Origin: Ignisphaera cupida
GTDB taxonomy: Archaea > Thermoproteota > Thermoprotei_A > Sulfolobales > Ignisphaeraceae
Assembly: GCF_030186535.1 (NCBI RefSeq)
Contig: NZ_JASNVW010000004.1
Location: 62,001 to 126,000, forward strand
Length of the DNA: 64,000 nt
Reading direction: 5' to 3'
A program made the position numbers and the translations under genes. Below the pieces are notes generated by a model. The model was given only the letters and a program-made list of their open reading frames with translations, was not told the DNA's origin and made no database searches. Shown here piece by piece: positions 42,737 to 52,149 of this stretch; within the stretch, counting starts at the first letter, position 1; each line of letters begins with the position of its first letter.

Positions 42737-44218
42737 CTACATCATTAAAATGAATTCTAAAACCTTTTTGAATATTTCATAGTCTTTACTTAATTTATCG
42801 CTTAATTTGCTATTGGGTTTAACAACATCTGCTGAAAATTTTGATGATATTTTGTAGATATGGTCTTTAAAAACTGCCTTTTCTAGTGAAGTTAAGGCTA
42901 GTAAAGAATTACCTACATGTACAGCATCTGGTATCTTCGTAAATACAACATTTTTATTGAAGGTGCTGGCAAGAAGCATTTTTATAAAAGGTATTTGCGC
43001 TATTTTGCCACTAGCCACAATCTTTTCATAGTCTATACCACAACCTTGAATAATGTCTCCAATAAGCTTCAGCAGTAATACAAGTCCTTCTGCAATAGAC
43101 GCTAGAAATAAGTTCATGTTCAATCCCTCTCTCAATCCAAGAACCCAAACACCTATATCCCTAGACATTCTCGGGTGTCTCTCTGGGTATAGCAGTGGTA
43201 TTACCACTGGCGTGGGTTTTGCAATAAACTCTTCAATGTTAATCTTATAGAGATTTTCTACAACATCTTCAATGTTTGTGTTAATTAGTTTAGCTATGTA
43301 CTCTAAAACAATTCCACAATTGTTCAATGCTAAACCAGGAATCCAAATACCTCTGTAAAGATAATATGTTTGCAAATTCATATTATTTGACATATCTATA
43401 ACAGGTTTTTCACTTGTAACTCTAAGCATGCTACTAGTACCCATATTGATAACACCAACACTTCTTTCACCACCAGTAAGTCCAAATATCATAGAGCCTC
43501 CATCATATAATCCAAGCACAACTGAAACATCCTCAGAAAGACCCATTTCCCTAGCCACATCAGATCTTAAATGCAGTATATAATCACCTTCCTCAATCCT
43601 TGGCAACTGATTTTCATCTACATTTGCAATTTCCAATGCGAAATCATCCCACTTAAGCTTGAATATGTTTAAAAGTTGATAAGAACCACTTGCACTAGAC
43701 AAATCTGTAATAGGCTCATTTGTAAAATGTAGCATTAGCATAGCCTTTACATCTAGCAACAACGATTTCTTAACAATGTCAGGATTTCGCTGTAGGAAGT
43801 AGAGAATCTTGGGTAAGTTATAGATTGGAAGTGGAGGACACCCAGTTCTTCTATAAATTTCAACACCATGTACCTTAACATAATTTAAAACCTCTTCAGA
43901 TCTTCTATCAAGCCATGTAATAATATTGCTATAAAACTCACCATTTCTACCAACAAAAACCAATGAAAATAGGTAAGATGAAAATATTAGCACATCTGGT
44001 TTACCCCAGTTTTTAACTAAATGTTTTGCAAGTCTCTTAGCTTCACCAAGTACATGTGCAGGTATATGCTCATACACCTTCTCATTAGATACTATAACAT
44101 GTTTTGAATTAATCATTTCTTTAATGGAAAATTCAAAATTCTTATCATCGAAAATTGTCATAGAAGCTTTGATATATGTTGTACCTATATCTATAGAAAT
44201 TATTTTAAATAAATTCAA
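42737..44218 (-). CDS. FGGY-family carbohydrate kinase (first)
   Basis: A kinase of about 493 residues. The ATPase-fold motifs are SIDIGTTYIKA (phosphate 1), WLDRRSEE, GLYDGGSMIF with the likely catalytic Asp, GVINMGTSSML (phosphate 2) and a late KIVASGKIAQIP adenosine segment. Family members phosphorylate xylulose, gluconate, glycerol, erythritol and others; specificity is not assignable. The TTG start at 44218 follows GTGGTGA; the frame is open to 44242. It is about 40% of the pair with the FGGY gene at 45001, and the two share TGCPP and KLKWD..ALEIANVDE segments, so they arose by duplication. Confidence 0.85.
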   Translation of the reverse strand: MNLFKIISIDIGTTYIKASMTIFDDKNFEFSIKEMINSKHVIVSNEKVYEHIPAHVLGEAKRLAKHLVKNWGKPDVLIFSSYLFSLVFVGRNGEFYSNIITWLDRRSEEVLNYVKVHGVEIYRRTGCPPLPIYNLPKILYFLQRNPDIVKKSLLLDVKAMLMLHFTNEPITDLSSASGSYQLLNIFKLKWDDFALEIANVDENQLPRIEEGDYILHLRSDVAREMGLSEDVSVVLGLYDGGSMIFGLTGGERSVGVINMGTSSMLRVTSEKPVIDMSNNMNLQTYYLYRGIWIPGLALNNCGIVLEYIAKLINTNIEDVVENLYKINIEEFIAKPTPVVIPLLYPERHPRMSRDIGVWVLGLREGLNMNLFLASIAEGLVLLLKLIGDIIQGCGIDYEKIVASGKIAQIPFIKMLLASTFNKNVVFTKIPDAVHVGNSLLALTSLEKAVFKDHIYKISSKFSADVVKPNSKLSDKLSKDYEIFKKVLEFILMM

Positions 44219-44300
44219 AGTTTTCACCACATAATAGTCCAATTGAAATTCATATAATTAGAATAATAAGAAATAAATAAAATCGTTATTTTATTTATTG

Positions 44301-44985
44301 CTACATAATTACTTCTTCAATAATTTTATTTATAGCTTTTCTTAAAGTGACATATATAGAGAGTTTAGATAAACCTAATAATTGTGATAGCTTCTTCAAT
44401 CCTCTGCTTCGCCTAGGTGCAAGTATATACCCTGTTTCATAAGCTTTTAAAAGAATTTCTAGCTCTCTTCTAGTAAGTATTGAAAGTGTATAGCTTTTAG
44501 CTATTTCGTGAACAATGTCTTTTACACAATTTAGAAGAGATTTTGCAATAAAAGCTATATTTTTGGGCTGTAATATGATAACAAATTATCGATAAATCTT
44601 TCAACACTGCTTCGATCCCCATATGCACAGAATTTTCTAAGACCATGAAACATAATATAAGGCTTCACAATTCTGATATTGTAATCATTGATAAGCTGAA
44701 AAAATTCACAGCATTCCTTTACTGCAAGAATAATGCTATGAGAATCAAATTTTAATTCTTCAAAAGATACCACACCCAAGTTCCTGTATATTTTTTCATT
44801 CGAATATTCTTTTAAATGCTCCAATGCTTTGAGATTACAGCAATAGTGAGGTATAGCTTCTCTTTATCATCTCTATCTACATAAAGAATTACAGGATCAT
44901 TAACATGCCTAGATAGTTCACCAAATAGACTTGAGGCAGAAGCTTTAACTGCTATAGCATAGCTTGCAATGTGATATTTAGGCAA
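44301..44985 (-). pseudogene. HTH_10 (Bat-like) transcription regulator broken by two frame changes
   Basis: Three consecutive minus-strand frames give one continuous regulator of about 226 residues. Part A starts at TTG 44985 (PKYHIASYAIAVKAS); part B covers about 44555-44827 (HLKEYSNEKIYRNLG); part C has the HTH_10 domain, LTRRELEILLKAYETGY, then PRRSRGLKKLSQLLGLS, ending at 44301. Joining A to B needs one extra A in the run at 44828-44830, and B to C one extra A at 44560-44564. Bat-type regulators have this size and domain order. It lies between the two FGGY kinases and probably controlled them. Either it is decayed or both runs are miscalled. Confidence 0.75.
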
Positions 44986-45000
44986 AGAAGTAACTTCATT

Positions 45001-46473
45001 CTATAATTTGTAGATAGATTTATAAGTTTTTGCAAGTTCCTTAACATAGATTAAAAATTTTTCATAGCATTTCTCATAAACATTCTTTAGTTGAGCTTCA
45101 GGTGATATTACATCAGCTTGTGATTTTATTATTACATCCAATTTTGCTTTAGCTATATCATTTACATAATTCAAAGCTCTTATAGCTACTATCATAGCTC
45201 CTAATGCGCTAGCCATTCTCATTACATCGCCACTATACAATGTTATTGGCTTGTCCAGAATATTTGAAATAATTTTTACCACTTCTAGAAGATTACATCC
45301 ACCACCACCGCAATGCAAACTTTTTATAACAATACCATTTTCCTCCATAGCATTTAGAGCTGTTTTCAATGTGTATCCAACCCCCTCAATAGCTGCTCTA
45401 GCTATATGACTAACTTTGTGATGTACTTCGACCCCTAAAATAGTTAATCTTAGGTATGGATCTCTAAATGGGAATCTTTCACCAGATATAAAAGGCAAAA
45501 CATATACATTTTCACTGCAAGCTTTAACCTCTTTAATCATTTTCAAAAACTCGTTCCATTGAGAAGACTTAACAATATTTTCTCTAATCCATTCTAAAAA
45601 CGTCATACCATTGTTTGATGCAGCTCCAATGGTTCTATAACCATCAGCACCATAGTAACAGAAAAACCTCATTTCTTCTCTTTTATCTAAAACAACATCC
45701 TTTTTGAGAATTCTTATGACAGCTGTTGAACCAAGGTTTATAACACCCTCATCCTCATATACGCTATAACCTATGTTTTGAAGAGCTCCATCGAAAGAAC
45801 CTAAAACTACAGCTGTTTTCTCAAGCCCAAGATCAGGAAAGGATTTATAATCTAAAACTTTAGCTCCTTCAACAATCTCTGGAAGAATCTTCTCATCAAC
45901 ATTTGCTATTTCCAAGGCTAGAGAATCCCATTTAAGCTTGTGTATATTCATTAAACCTGTTCCAGATGCAGTTCCATAGTCTAGTGCTCTTATACCAGCT
46001 AATTTATAAATTACATAGTCTTTTACAAAACTAATAGCATGAGCTTTTTCAAGAAAACCTCTAGCTCTAGCCCACATCAACTTAGTTAATGGGTAAACAA
46101 ATATAGGCGGACAACCAGTTCTCATGTACAGTTTCTGGCCATGAGCAGAAACCTCATCTTGATAAATAGCAGATCTGGTATCGAGATGAGTTAAAACACC
46201 TGTAAGAGGGTTAAGTTTTTGATCAAGTAATGCTAAGCCATGGAGATAACAACTAAAAGACAAAGCCTCAACTTTTTTCTCAAAACCCTTAACCACAAGC
46301 TTGAGGCACTTAAAAATATTTTTTAAAATCTCATCAAGATCATGTTCAGCAGCACCAGGCTCCGGCATGTGAAGGTTTACAGGTTGTGTACACTCCTTTG
46401 CTATGTGGCCTTCAAAATCCATTAGTGCGGTCTTCACAGATGAGGTACCTATATCTATAGCTACAATCATCAT
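45001..46473 (-). CDS. FGGY-family carbohydrate kinase (second)
   Basis: A 490-residue kinase with IVAIDIGTSSVKTALMD, THLDTRSA, GSFDGALQNIGY (catalytic Asp), EGVINLGSTAV and the C-terminal LHCGGGGCNLLE adenosine motif followed by ALGAMIVAI. The overall pattern is nearest gluconokinase/xylulokinase-like enzymes. It starts ATGATG and ends 15 bp before the broken regulator's start. Two FGGY kinases with a hydroxyacid dehydrogenase and a DapA-family lyase suggest uptake and breakdown of a sugar or polyol acid. Confidence 0.88.
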   Translation of the reverse strand: MMIVAIDIGTSSVKTALMDFEGHIAKECTQPVNLHMPEPGAAEHDLDEILKNIFKCLKLVVKGFEKKVEALSFSCYLHGLALLDQKLNPLTGVLTHLDTRSAIYQDEVSAHGQKLYMRTGCPPIFVYPLTKLMWARARGFLEKAHAISFVKDYVIYKLAGIRALDYGTASGTGLMNIHKLKWDSLALEIANVDEKILPEIVEGAKVLDYKSFPDLGLEKTAVVLGSFDGALQNIGYSVYEDEGVINLGSTAVIRILKKDVVLDKREEMRFFCYYGADGYRTIGAASNNGMTFLEWIRENIVKSSQWNEFLKMIKEVKACSENVYVLPFISGERFPFRDPYLRLTILGVEVHHKVSHIARAAIEGVGYTLKTALNAMEENGIVIKSLHCGGGGCNLLEVVKIISNILDKPITLYSGDVMRMASALGAMIVAIRALNYVNDIAKAKLDVIIKSQADVISPEAQLKNVYEKCYEKFLIYVKELAKTYKSIYKL

Positions 46474-46608
46474 TATTTACCATTAGTAATTATTATGTTA
46501 AACTTTAATAATGAAATACAAAGATAAGAAGTTTATAAAATATTAGTTTTATTTTTACCCTTATTAACCCTATGTTGAATCAACAAGGTAGTGTTAACTG
46601 TGTGTAGT

Positions 46609-47112
46609 ATGGCAGGTAATGAAGGAAAGAGTAGTAAAAGGATTTTGTATTCAGCCCTACTAATCTGGCTATCCGCATCATCATTTGTTGGCCCAGGTAT
46701 TGTATGAGCAGCCGAAGCTATAGGATCTGGTGAGGTAGTATTATCTACACGACGTGGTGCAGCATTTGGGCTGATGTTATTATGGGTATCCACATGGGCT
46801 GTTATTCTCAAGAACTTGAGTCCTGGCTATCTCCATGGTAGACGGACTGTGGTTTTTGGTGAAGGTGCTATGGATATGTATGCAAAGATGCCACTAAGAA
46901 GAGTATGGTCAATAGTGTTCAGCATTTTACACATACTTGCAGGTGCTATGAGCATAGGTGGTTTAGATGCTAGTGTAGGTGTAGCAGTATATACAATAGC
47001 TGGTAAAATAAGGCCAGTTCAAGCATATACTGCTGGTATGTACATTGTTATAACTGAAAGCCTCGCCCTAATGACGGGGAGGAGGTCAGAAGAAAGGAAG
47101 AGATCAGGATAA
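46609..47112 (+). pseudogene. Nramp-like metal transporter remnant
   Basis: The frame begins AGNEGKSSKRILYSALLIW and reaches FVGPGIV, then an in-frame TGA (46705-46707), then continues AAEAIGSGEVVLSTRRGAAF. The GPG motif followed by a glycine/acidic segment is typical of Nramp (SLC11)-related proteins. The remaining part covers only about 165 codons, against over 400 in the family, and ends in unrelated-looking TGRRSEERKRSG. Both the stop and the missing C-terminal half point to decay. Confidence 0.65.
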
Positions 47113-47152
47113 TACCACTTCAATAATAAAAACATAACCTTATTTTTCAATT

Positions 47153-47680
47153 TTAATATTTAACATTAAATGGATTTTGAGAAGACTGCTTCATTTGGCT
47201 CAATATATTTTCGAGCCATTGAGGTATTTTTACATTGTCTACTCTTCTTGATGGAGTGTAGGGCTTTATATCTAATACAGGTGTTTCGTTATATAAATCT
47301 ATGTTCTCGACATACAGTAAACCACTGTCTTTATCTACATCTCTTAGTTTTGCTATTGTTAAAGCTATTGGGTTTGGCCTATGTGGAGAATCTGTTGAAA
47401 AAACACCTACCTCAGGCAAGGTATGTAGTGGAATCCCCAGTTTCCTAGCCAAGCCCCTAGGTCTTACAACTAACACATTTCTTGTGTTTTCTGAAACTTT
47501 ATGAAGATAAGCTAAAATAATTATATGAGAAAATCCCTCCAAACCTCTCAACCCAGCTCTATATTCAGGAAAAATCTCAATAATACCGTCAACACCATTT
47601 ATAGACTCCTTTACATGCTCATCGCTATAACCATGCCTTACAATACCAATTGGTTTTAAAACAATGCAACTAAGAGACAA
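47153..47680 (-). CDS. TrmO-like tRNA m6t6A37 methyltransferase (UPF0066/TsaA)
   Basis: A 175-residue protein of the TsaA/YaeB beta-barrel family, which methylates N6-threonylcarbamoyladenosine at position 37 of tRNA using S-adenosylmethionine. Signatures: LKPIGIVRHG at the start, GLRGLEGFSHIIILAYLH, and STDSPHRPNPIALTIAKL with the conserved SPHRPNPI. A GGTG about 9 nt upstream supports the TTG start. It is a single gene; no other RNA-modification gene is near. Confidence 0.88.
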   Translation of the reverse strand: MSLSCIVLKPIGIVRHGYSDEHVKESINGVDGIIEIFPEYRAGLRGLEGFSHIIILAYLHKVSENTRNVLVVRPRGLARKLGIPLHTLPEVGVFSTDSPHRPNPIALTIAKLRDVDKDSGLLYVENIDLYNETPVLDIKPYTPSRRVDNVKIPQWLENILSQMKQSSQNPFNVKY

Positions 47681-48042
47681 GATATTAACACCATCAATAT
47701 ATACATTGTATTGTACATAAATGCTTTACTACTAATGCTTTATATGTTGTCTGAAGATAAGCAGTAGAAACAAAAATAGTTATACAAACGTGAAAATGTA
47801 AATACAATTCATGACTCTTATTACATTAATTACTTACTTATCTTGTACTGGATATAGAACTGTTTAAGTAGCAGCAAAATGTTGATTTTATAGTAAGACG
47901 TTTCAAGTCCCTAAATCACTTAATGAAAATCAAATATGATGCATGTTTATAGAGAGAAGTTACCTAGATTATCTGTAGAGAAATGCAATTTACAATTCTT
48001 TGAAGAGAAACAGTGCTGATAATGTCTAAATTTATTTTAAAG
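47681..48042. other. Intergenic stretch without recognised feature
   Basis: About 360 bp of AT-rich DNA between the TrmO-like gene and the last gene of the ABC transporter operon. I found no ORF with a ribosome-binding site, no tRNA and no complete C/D boxes. It holds the promoter of the TrmO-like gene at its left end and the 3' end of the transporter transcript at its right end. Confidence 0.5.
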
Positions 48043-48759
48043 CTACAGGCTTTGAATACCTAGATATAGTTCTAAAAGCTCCTTCTTTTGTAAAAGTTCT
48101 TTGGGCTCTCCTGCAAATCTTATTTCACCACTTGCAAGTAGATATACCCTATCAGCTATTTCTAGTGCTCTGTGAGCATATTGCTCAACAATTAGAATTG
48201 TTATACCCTTTTTTCTTAGCTCAACAACTTTTTCCAAAACTCTTTTAACCATTATTGGTGCCAAGTCTGTTGTTACCTCATCGAGTAGAAGCAGCTTTGG
48301 ATTTTTCATCAATGCTAGTGCTATTGCCAACATTCTTCTTTCACCACCACTCAATGTACCTGCTTTTCTATTTATCAACTCCTTGAGCTTGGGGAAAGTC
48401 TCTAAAACATCGTCAACTCTTTTCAGAAACTGAGACTTTGGCAAACCTACAGCAGCTAGTCTCAAGTTCTCATATACAGATAGACTAGAAAATATATTGT
48501 TTACTTGTGGTACATAGCCTATTCCAAGCAATGAGATTTGATGTGGCTTTAAACCAGCTATGTTACTGCCATTAAATATGATTTCACCACTATAGATGTC
48601 TGCCAATCCATATATGCTATTAAGAAGTGTTGTTTTTCCAGCACCGTTGGGGCCTATAATAGCTGTGATAGAACCTTCTGAAACATCTATATTGACATTA
48701 AACAAAACCCTTATTTTTCCATATCCTGAGTACAGATTTCTTATTTGTAATAATACCAA
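48043..48759 (-). CDS. livF: Branched-chain amino-acid-type ABC transporter ATPase (LivF)
   Basis: A 238-residue ATPase with Walker A GPNGAGKTTLL, signature LSGGERRMLAIA, Walker B KLLLLDEVT and H-loop IVEQYAHRALEIAD. The length and the downstream Q-loop VPQVNNIF fit LivF. It powers import together with LivG. TTG start, 6 bp after livG. The substrate, judged from the binding protein, is an amino acid or a similar small polar compound. Confidence 0.9.
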   Translation of the reverse strand: MVLLQIRNLYSGYGKIRVLFNVNIDVSEGSITAIIGPNGAGKTTLLNSIYGLADIYSGEIIFNGSNIAGLKPHQISLLGIGYVPQVNNIFSSLSVYENLRLAAVGLPKSQFLKRVDDVLETFPKLKELINRKAGTLSGGERRMLAIALALMKNPKLLLLDEVTTDLAPIMVKRVLEKVVELRKKGITILIVEQYAHRALEIADRVYLLASGEIRFAGEPKELLQKKELLELYLGIQSL

Positions 48760-48765
48760 TTGGTG

Positions 48766-49536
48766 TTACCCTAAATAGATTTCAGCTACCTTAGGATTCT
48801 TCAAAATTTCTACAGAAGTTCCACTTGCAACAACTCTTCCCCTATCCATAACATAGACATTATCAGCATACTTTAAAGCTATATCAATTCTGTGCTCTAT
48901 AACAAGAAATGATACATCCAAAATACTTCTAATTTTGCTTAATCTTTCAAAAATTCTAGAGGCGTATCCAGGGTCTGTACCACCAATTGGTTCATCAAGA
49001 GCTAAAAGCTTTGCTCCTGAGGCAAGAGCTCTTGCAACTTCAAGCATTTTTAGATGGCCTGCACCAAGCTTATAAGCTTCCCAATCCCAGTATGAGTCAA
49101 GACCAACAACTTCAAGTATTTTAAATGCTTTTTCAATGTTCTCCTTCTCCTCCCTAACCCAACTTCTTTTAACTAATGCTCTCAATGGATTCTCGCCCCT
49201 ACTCTTCATAGCAACAAGAACATTATCCAAAACAGTTAAGCTTCTAAATGGCTGTGGTATTTGAAATGTTCTTGCAAATCCAAGGCTATAAACTTTATAA
49301 GGAGGCCATCCAGTTATATCAATGGAATTAAACAAGACCTTGCCATAATCAGGTTTCAAAACACCAGTACAAACATTAACAAAAGTTGTTTTCCCAGCGC
49401 CATTAGGGCCTATAAGCAATGTTATGCTATTTCTTTGAACATCTATTGTTACAGAATCCAGTGCCACAACTCCTCCAAATCGCTTAGTTAAATTCCTCGT
49501 AGATAGTATAGAACCATTTGAATTAGCGTGGCTCAA
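48766..49536 (-). CDS. livG: Branched-chain amino-acid-type ABC transporter ATPase (LivG)
   Basis: An ATPase of about 257 residues with Walker A GPNGAGKTTFVN, the LivG-type FARTFQIPQPFRSLT after the Q-loop and Walker B KLLALDEPIGG. The signature motif is altered to LGAGHLKMLEVARAL, where most LivG have LSYGQ; conserved Ser and Gln are replaced. GGGTGA precedes the TTG at 49536; a GTG at 49545 is also in frame. Confidence 0.88.
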   Translation of the reverse strand: MSHANSNGSILSTRNLTKRFGGVVALDSVTIDVQRNSITLLIGPNGAGKTTFVNVCTGVLKPDYGKVLFNSIDITGWPPYKVYSLGFARTFQIPQPFRSLTVLDNVLVAMKSRGENPLRALVKRSWVREEKENIEKAFKILEVVGLDSYWDWEAYKLGAGHLKMLEVARALASGAKLLALDEPIGGTDPGYASRIFERLSKIRSILDVSFLVIEHRIDIALKYADNVYVMDRGRVVASGTSVEILKNPKVAEIYLG

Positions 49537-49688
49537 TGCATTCACCCAGTTTACATAACTTACTTGGATTATTTTTAGTTTTTAAAAATTTATGCATATA
49601 CTATACACAACTATACATATAAATTAAAATGAGTTAGTTTAAAAATATATTAATTTTTAAAACATGATCTTCATTTCATATTTTTGCT

Positions 49689-51032
49689 TTAACTATATAT
49701 CACAAGCTGACCGTTTATAAACCCTCCTACCTCCTTCCATACATACTTATCTCCTTCTTTAACTACAGCACCAATTGTATAATCTGTTGTTGCTCTATCA
49801 CCATTTTCATCAAGTTGGAAATGTCCTGAAGCTCCAATAAACATTTGAAGTACTAGAGGAATTGCATTTCTTATGGCTTCACCATCATATTTACCAACAT
49901 GATCTAAAGCTAGTGCAACAGCCCATACAGCATCGTAAGTGAAGTATGCATAGGGTATGGGTTCTTGGCCAAGTTTTTGAATAAGTCTTTGCCTAACTGA
50001 GTCCTTCAATGGTGATTGGCCAGGAGCAGCCATAGTATTCCAGAATCCTACTTTTGCAGCAAAGTCGGCAAGTTCTTTATTTTCAACAAGTTTAGATGTT
50101 CCATAGGTTCCATCAGAGCCTTCCCATTTAACCTCAGCAAGTATTGGATATTTCAAAGCCTCTGTAAATATGTTTGCCACTTCTTCAAAGGATATTGCCA
50201 GTACACCAACTTTGTCCTTGCCATATTTATTCACATAGTTTGTAACAATGTCATTAAGTTTTGCAACTTCTGTTGAAAACTCCTGTGCTTTTGGATCATA
50301 TCTTATTCCATTATCGAACCCACAGTTTCCTCCACCAACACTACTACACAATTTCATAAACTCTGTTTTTGTATAATTAACTAGTCCATCTCCCCATGTA
50401 TCACCTCTCCATATTGGAACAACATATCTTACTCCTCTTTCCCACAGAATGTGAGCTATTGCAATTCCCTGGTATTTGTCTGGAGGCACAAATCTATATA
50501 TGAAGTCATTTGGTATTGCAAGCTCCATAGATGTTGATGACTGTGAAATAACTAGTATTTTATTTGAATCAGCGAAACTCTTAATATTTTTAACCTCGCT
50601 ACTGGCCATGGGGCCAACAACAACTTTTACACCTCTTGCTGCAAGATCCATCAACTTATTTAGTGCAATATTAGGATCAACAGCTGTGTCCTCAACATAG
50701 GGTTTCAATCTCCATGGTTTACCAAGTTTCTGCAGCCACTCATTAACATCATTTACAGCCAAAAGAAATGCCTCTTTGCATTGTGCTCCATAAGTTGCTA
50801 GTGCACCCGATAATGGTAATAGTGCTCCTATTGGAATGTCTCCTGAAAGTACTGTAGCTATTGGGGTAGCATATGTTGTTACAGTGTACGTTATTGTGGA
50901 GGGAGCAACTGAGGATACTGTGGGAGTTGCTTGTACTCCAGGTTTAGACATAAGCGAGTATGATGCATAGCCTATACCATATCCAACGACTAGTGCTACT
51001 ATGATTAGGCCAATTGCTATGGTGTTTTTCAT
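49689..51032 (-). CDS. ABC transporter substrate-binding protein (LivJ-like)
   Basis: A 447-residue extracytoplasmic receptor. An N-terminal membrane anchor (IAIGLIIVALVVGYGIGYAS) is followed by a Thr/Ser/Pro-rich linker, as usual for crenarchaeal binding proteins. The type I periplasmic fold then starts at IPIGALLPLSGALATYG. Motifs VVVGPMASSEV, SQSSTSMEL and FTYDAVWAVALAL match leucine/isoleucine/valine-binding relatives. AAAGGTG precedes the ATG. The permease genes are divergent from it across 166-200 bp. Confidence 0.9.
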   Translation of the reverse strand: MKNTIAIGLIIVALVVGYGIGYASYSLMSKPGVQATPTVSSVAPSTITYTVTTYATPIATVLSGDIPIGALLPLSGALATYGAQCKEAFLLAVNDVNEWLQKLGKPWRLKPYVEDTAVDPNIALNKLMDLAARGVKVVVGPMASSEVKNIKSFADSNKILVISQSSTSMELAIPNDFIYRFVPPDKYQGIAIAHILWERGVRYVVPIWRGDTWGDGLVNYTKTEFMKLCSSVGGGNCGFDNGIRYDPKAQEFSTEVAKLNDIVTNYVNKYGKDKVGVLAISFEEVANIFTEALKYPILAEVKWEGSDGTYGTSKLVENKELADFAAKVGFWNTMAAPGQSPLKDSVRQRLIQKLGQEPIPYAYFTYDAVWAVALALDHVGKYDGEAIRNAIPLVLQMFIGASGHFQLDENGDRATTDYTIGAVVKEGDKYVWKEVGGFINGQLVIYS

Positions 51033-51234
51033 GTTTATACACCTTTACATCTATCGTAGTTACTATACATGTATATGCTATTTTGAGGGCTATAAATATT
51101 TTAATCAGATTTATAATCATATAAATCAATTTCATGTTACTTACTATAGTCTATGTATTTGTGGCTGAATAAAGTATTTTATACCCTACAAACCATTTTT
51201 GACTAAGTCGCTAAGACGTGGTGTAGAAAGTAGT

Positions 51235-52149
51235 ATGTTGCCCATAGTGCTTACATCAATAGCCTATGCATCTATATTAGCAATTGGATGTGCTGCAATA
51301 ACCTTGTGGTATGCATCAACACGTGTATTCAACTTTGCACATGCATCTATGGTTAGCTGGGGATTTTACATAACATTTATACTTTATAAGCTTTTTGATT
51401 CTTCACCATATTTATTTATGCCTATTGCTGCATTAATTACTGGCTTATTTGGTATTGCCATATATGTTTCGGTAATTAGAAGGTTGATACAGGTTAAAGC
51501 ATCTGAAATAACACTGATGATGGTTACTTTAGGTGCAGATTTTGTTTTATTTGCTTTTCTAAATGTTGTTATAGATTATCTTGCAAATGTTTACAGATGG
51601 GATATTAGAAGTGTAAATATCGTTTTAAAGGATGTTACAATAGCTACAATATATGGTGTTACTATTAAAGGTGTTTACCTAGTAGCACCTTTTTCAGCTC
51701 TTGCATTTCTAGTTTCTATATACATGTTTTTGAATATGACAAGCACTGGAATAGCAATGAGGGCTTCTATAGAGAATCCAGAGCTTTCATCAATTCTTGG
51801 GATAAATACTGATAAAATCTATGCACTTGCATGGTTTATTGGAGGGTTATTGGCAGGGTTTTCTGGAGGCCTTTTAACAATGATTACACAAGGTACAAGC
51901 TCTATAGGTTCTGACTTGATAGTACTCTACTTTGCTGGATCCATTGTTGGAGGTTTGCAAAATATTTTAGGTGGTTTATTAGGTGGGCTTCTTGTTGGAT
52001 TAAGTGAAAGATTGATTCCATACTATCTCTCAGCTGTTTTTCCATGGATTTACTCATATAGATTTGCAGTACCCTTGATAATGCTTGTAGCAACACTGCT
52101 TCTATATCCAAGGGGCTTAGCTGGGTTGGTGGAGAGGAGATGGCGCTAG
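51235..52149 (+). CDS. livH: Branched-chain amino-acid-type ABC permease (LivH)
   Basis: A permease of about 304 residues with about eight membrane helices. FNFAHASMVSWGFYITF corresponds to the conserved N-terminal LivH segment (NLAHG), GIAMRASIENPELSSILGIN is the coupling region and GGLQNILGGLLGGLLVGLSE the late glycine-rich motif. The ATG at 51235 has GGTG at 51219-51222; the frame is open to a TTG at 51199, which would suit a leaderless transcript from the TATA at about 51172-51182. It overlaps livM by 10 bp. Confidence 0.9.
   Translation: MLPIVLTSIAYASILAIGCAAITLWYASTRVFNFAHASMVSWGFYITFILYKLFDSSPYLFMPIAALITGLFGIAIYVSVIRRLIQVKASEITLMMVTLGADFVLFAFLNVVIDYLANVYRWDIRSVNIVLKDVTIATIYGVTIKGVYLVAPFSALAFLVSIYMFLNMTSTGIAMRASIENPELSSILGINTDKIYALAWFIGGLLAGFSGGLLTMITQGTSSIGSDLIVLYFAGSIVGGLQNILGGLLGGLLVGLSERLIPYYLSAVFPWIYSYRFAVPLIMLVATLLLYPRGLAGLVERRWR

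Noticed and set aside
44555-44824. 89-residue minus-strand ORF as an independent gene
   Set aside because: Both flanking frames continue one regulator in sequence and length; better explained as the middle part of the broken HTH_10 gene.
47930-48025. C/D sRNA in the gap before livF (ATGATG at about 47936, CTGA near 48017)
   Set aside because: The boxes are too far apart and no internal D'/C' pair has usable spacing.
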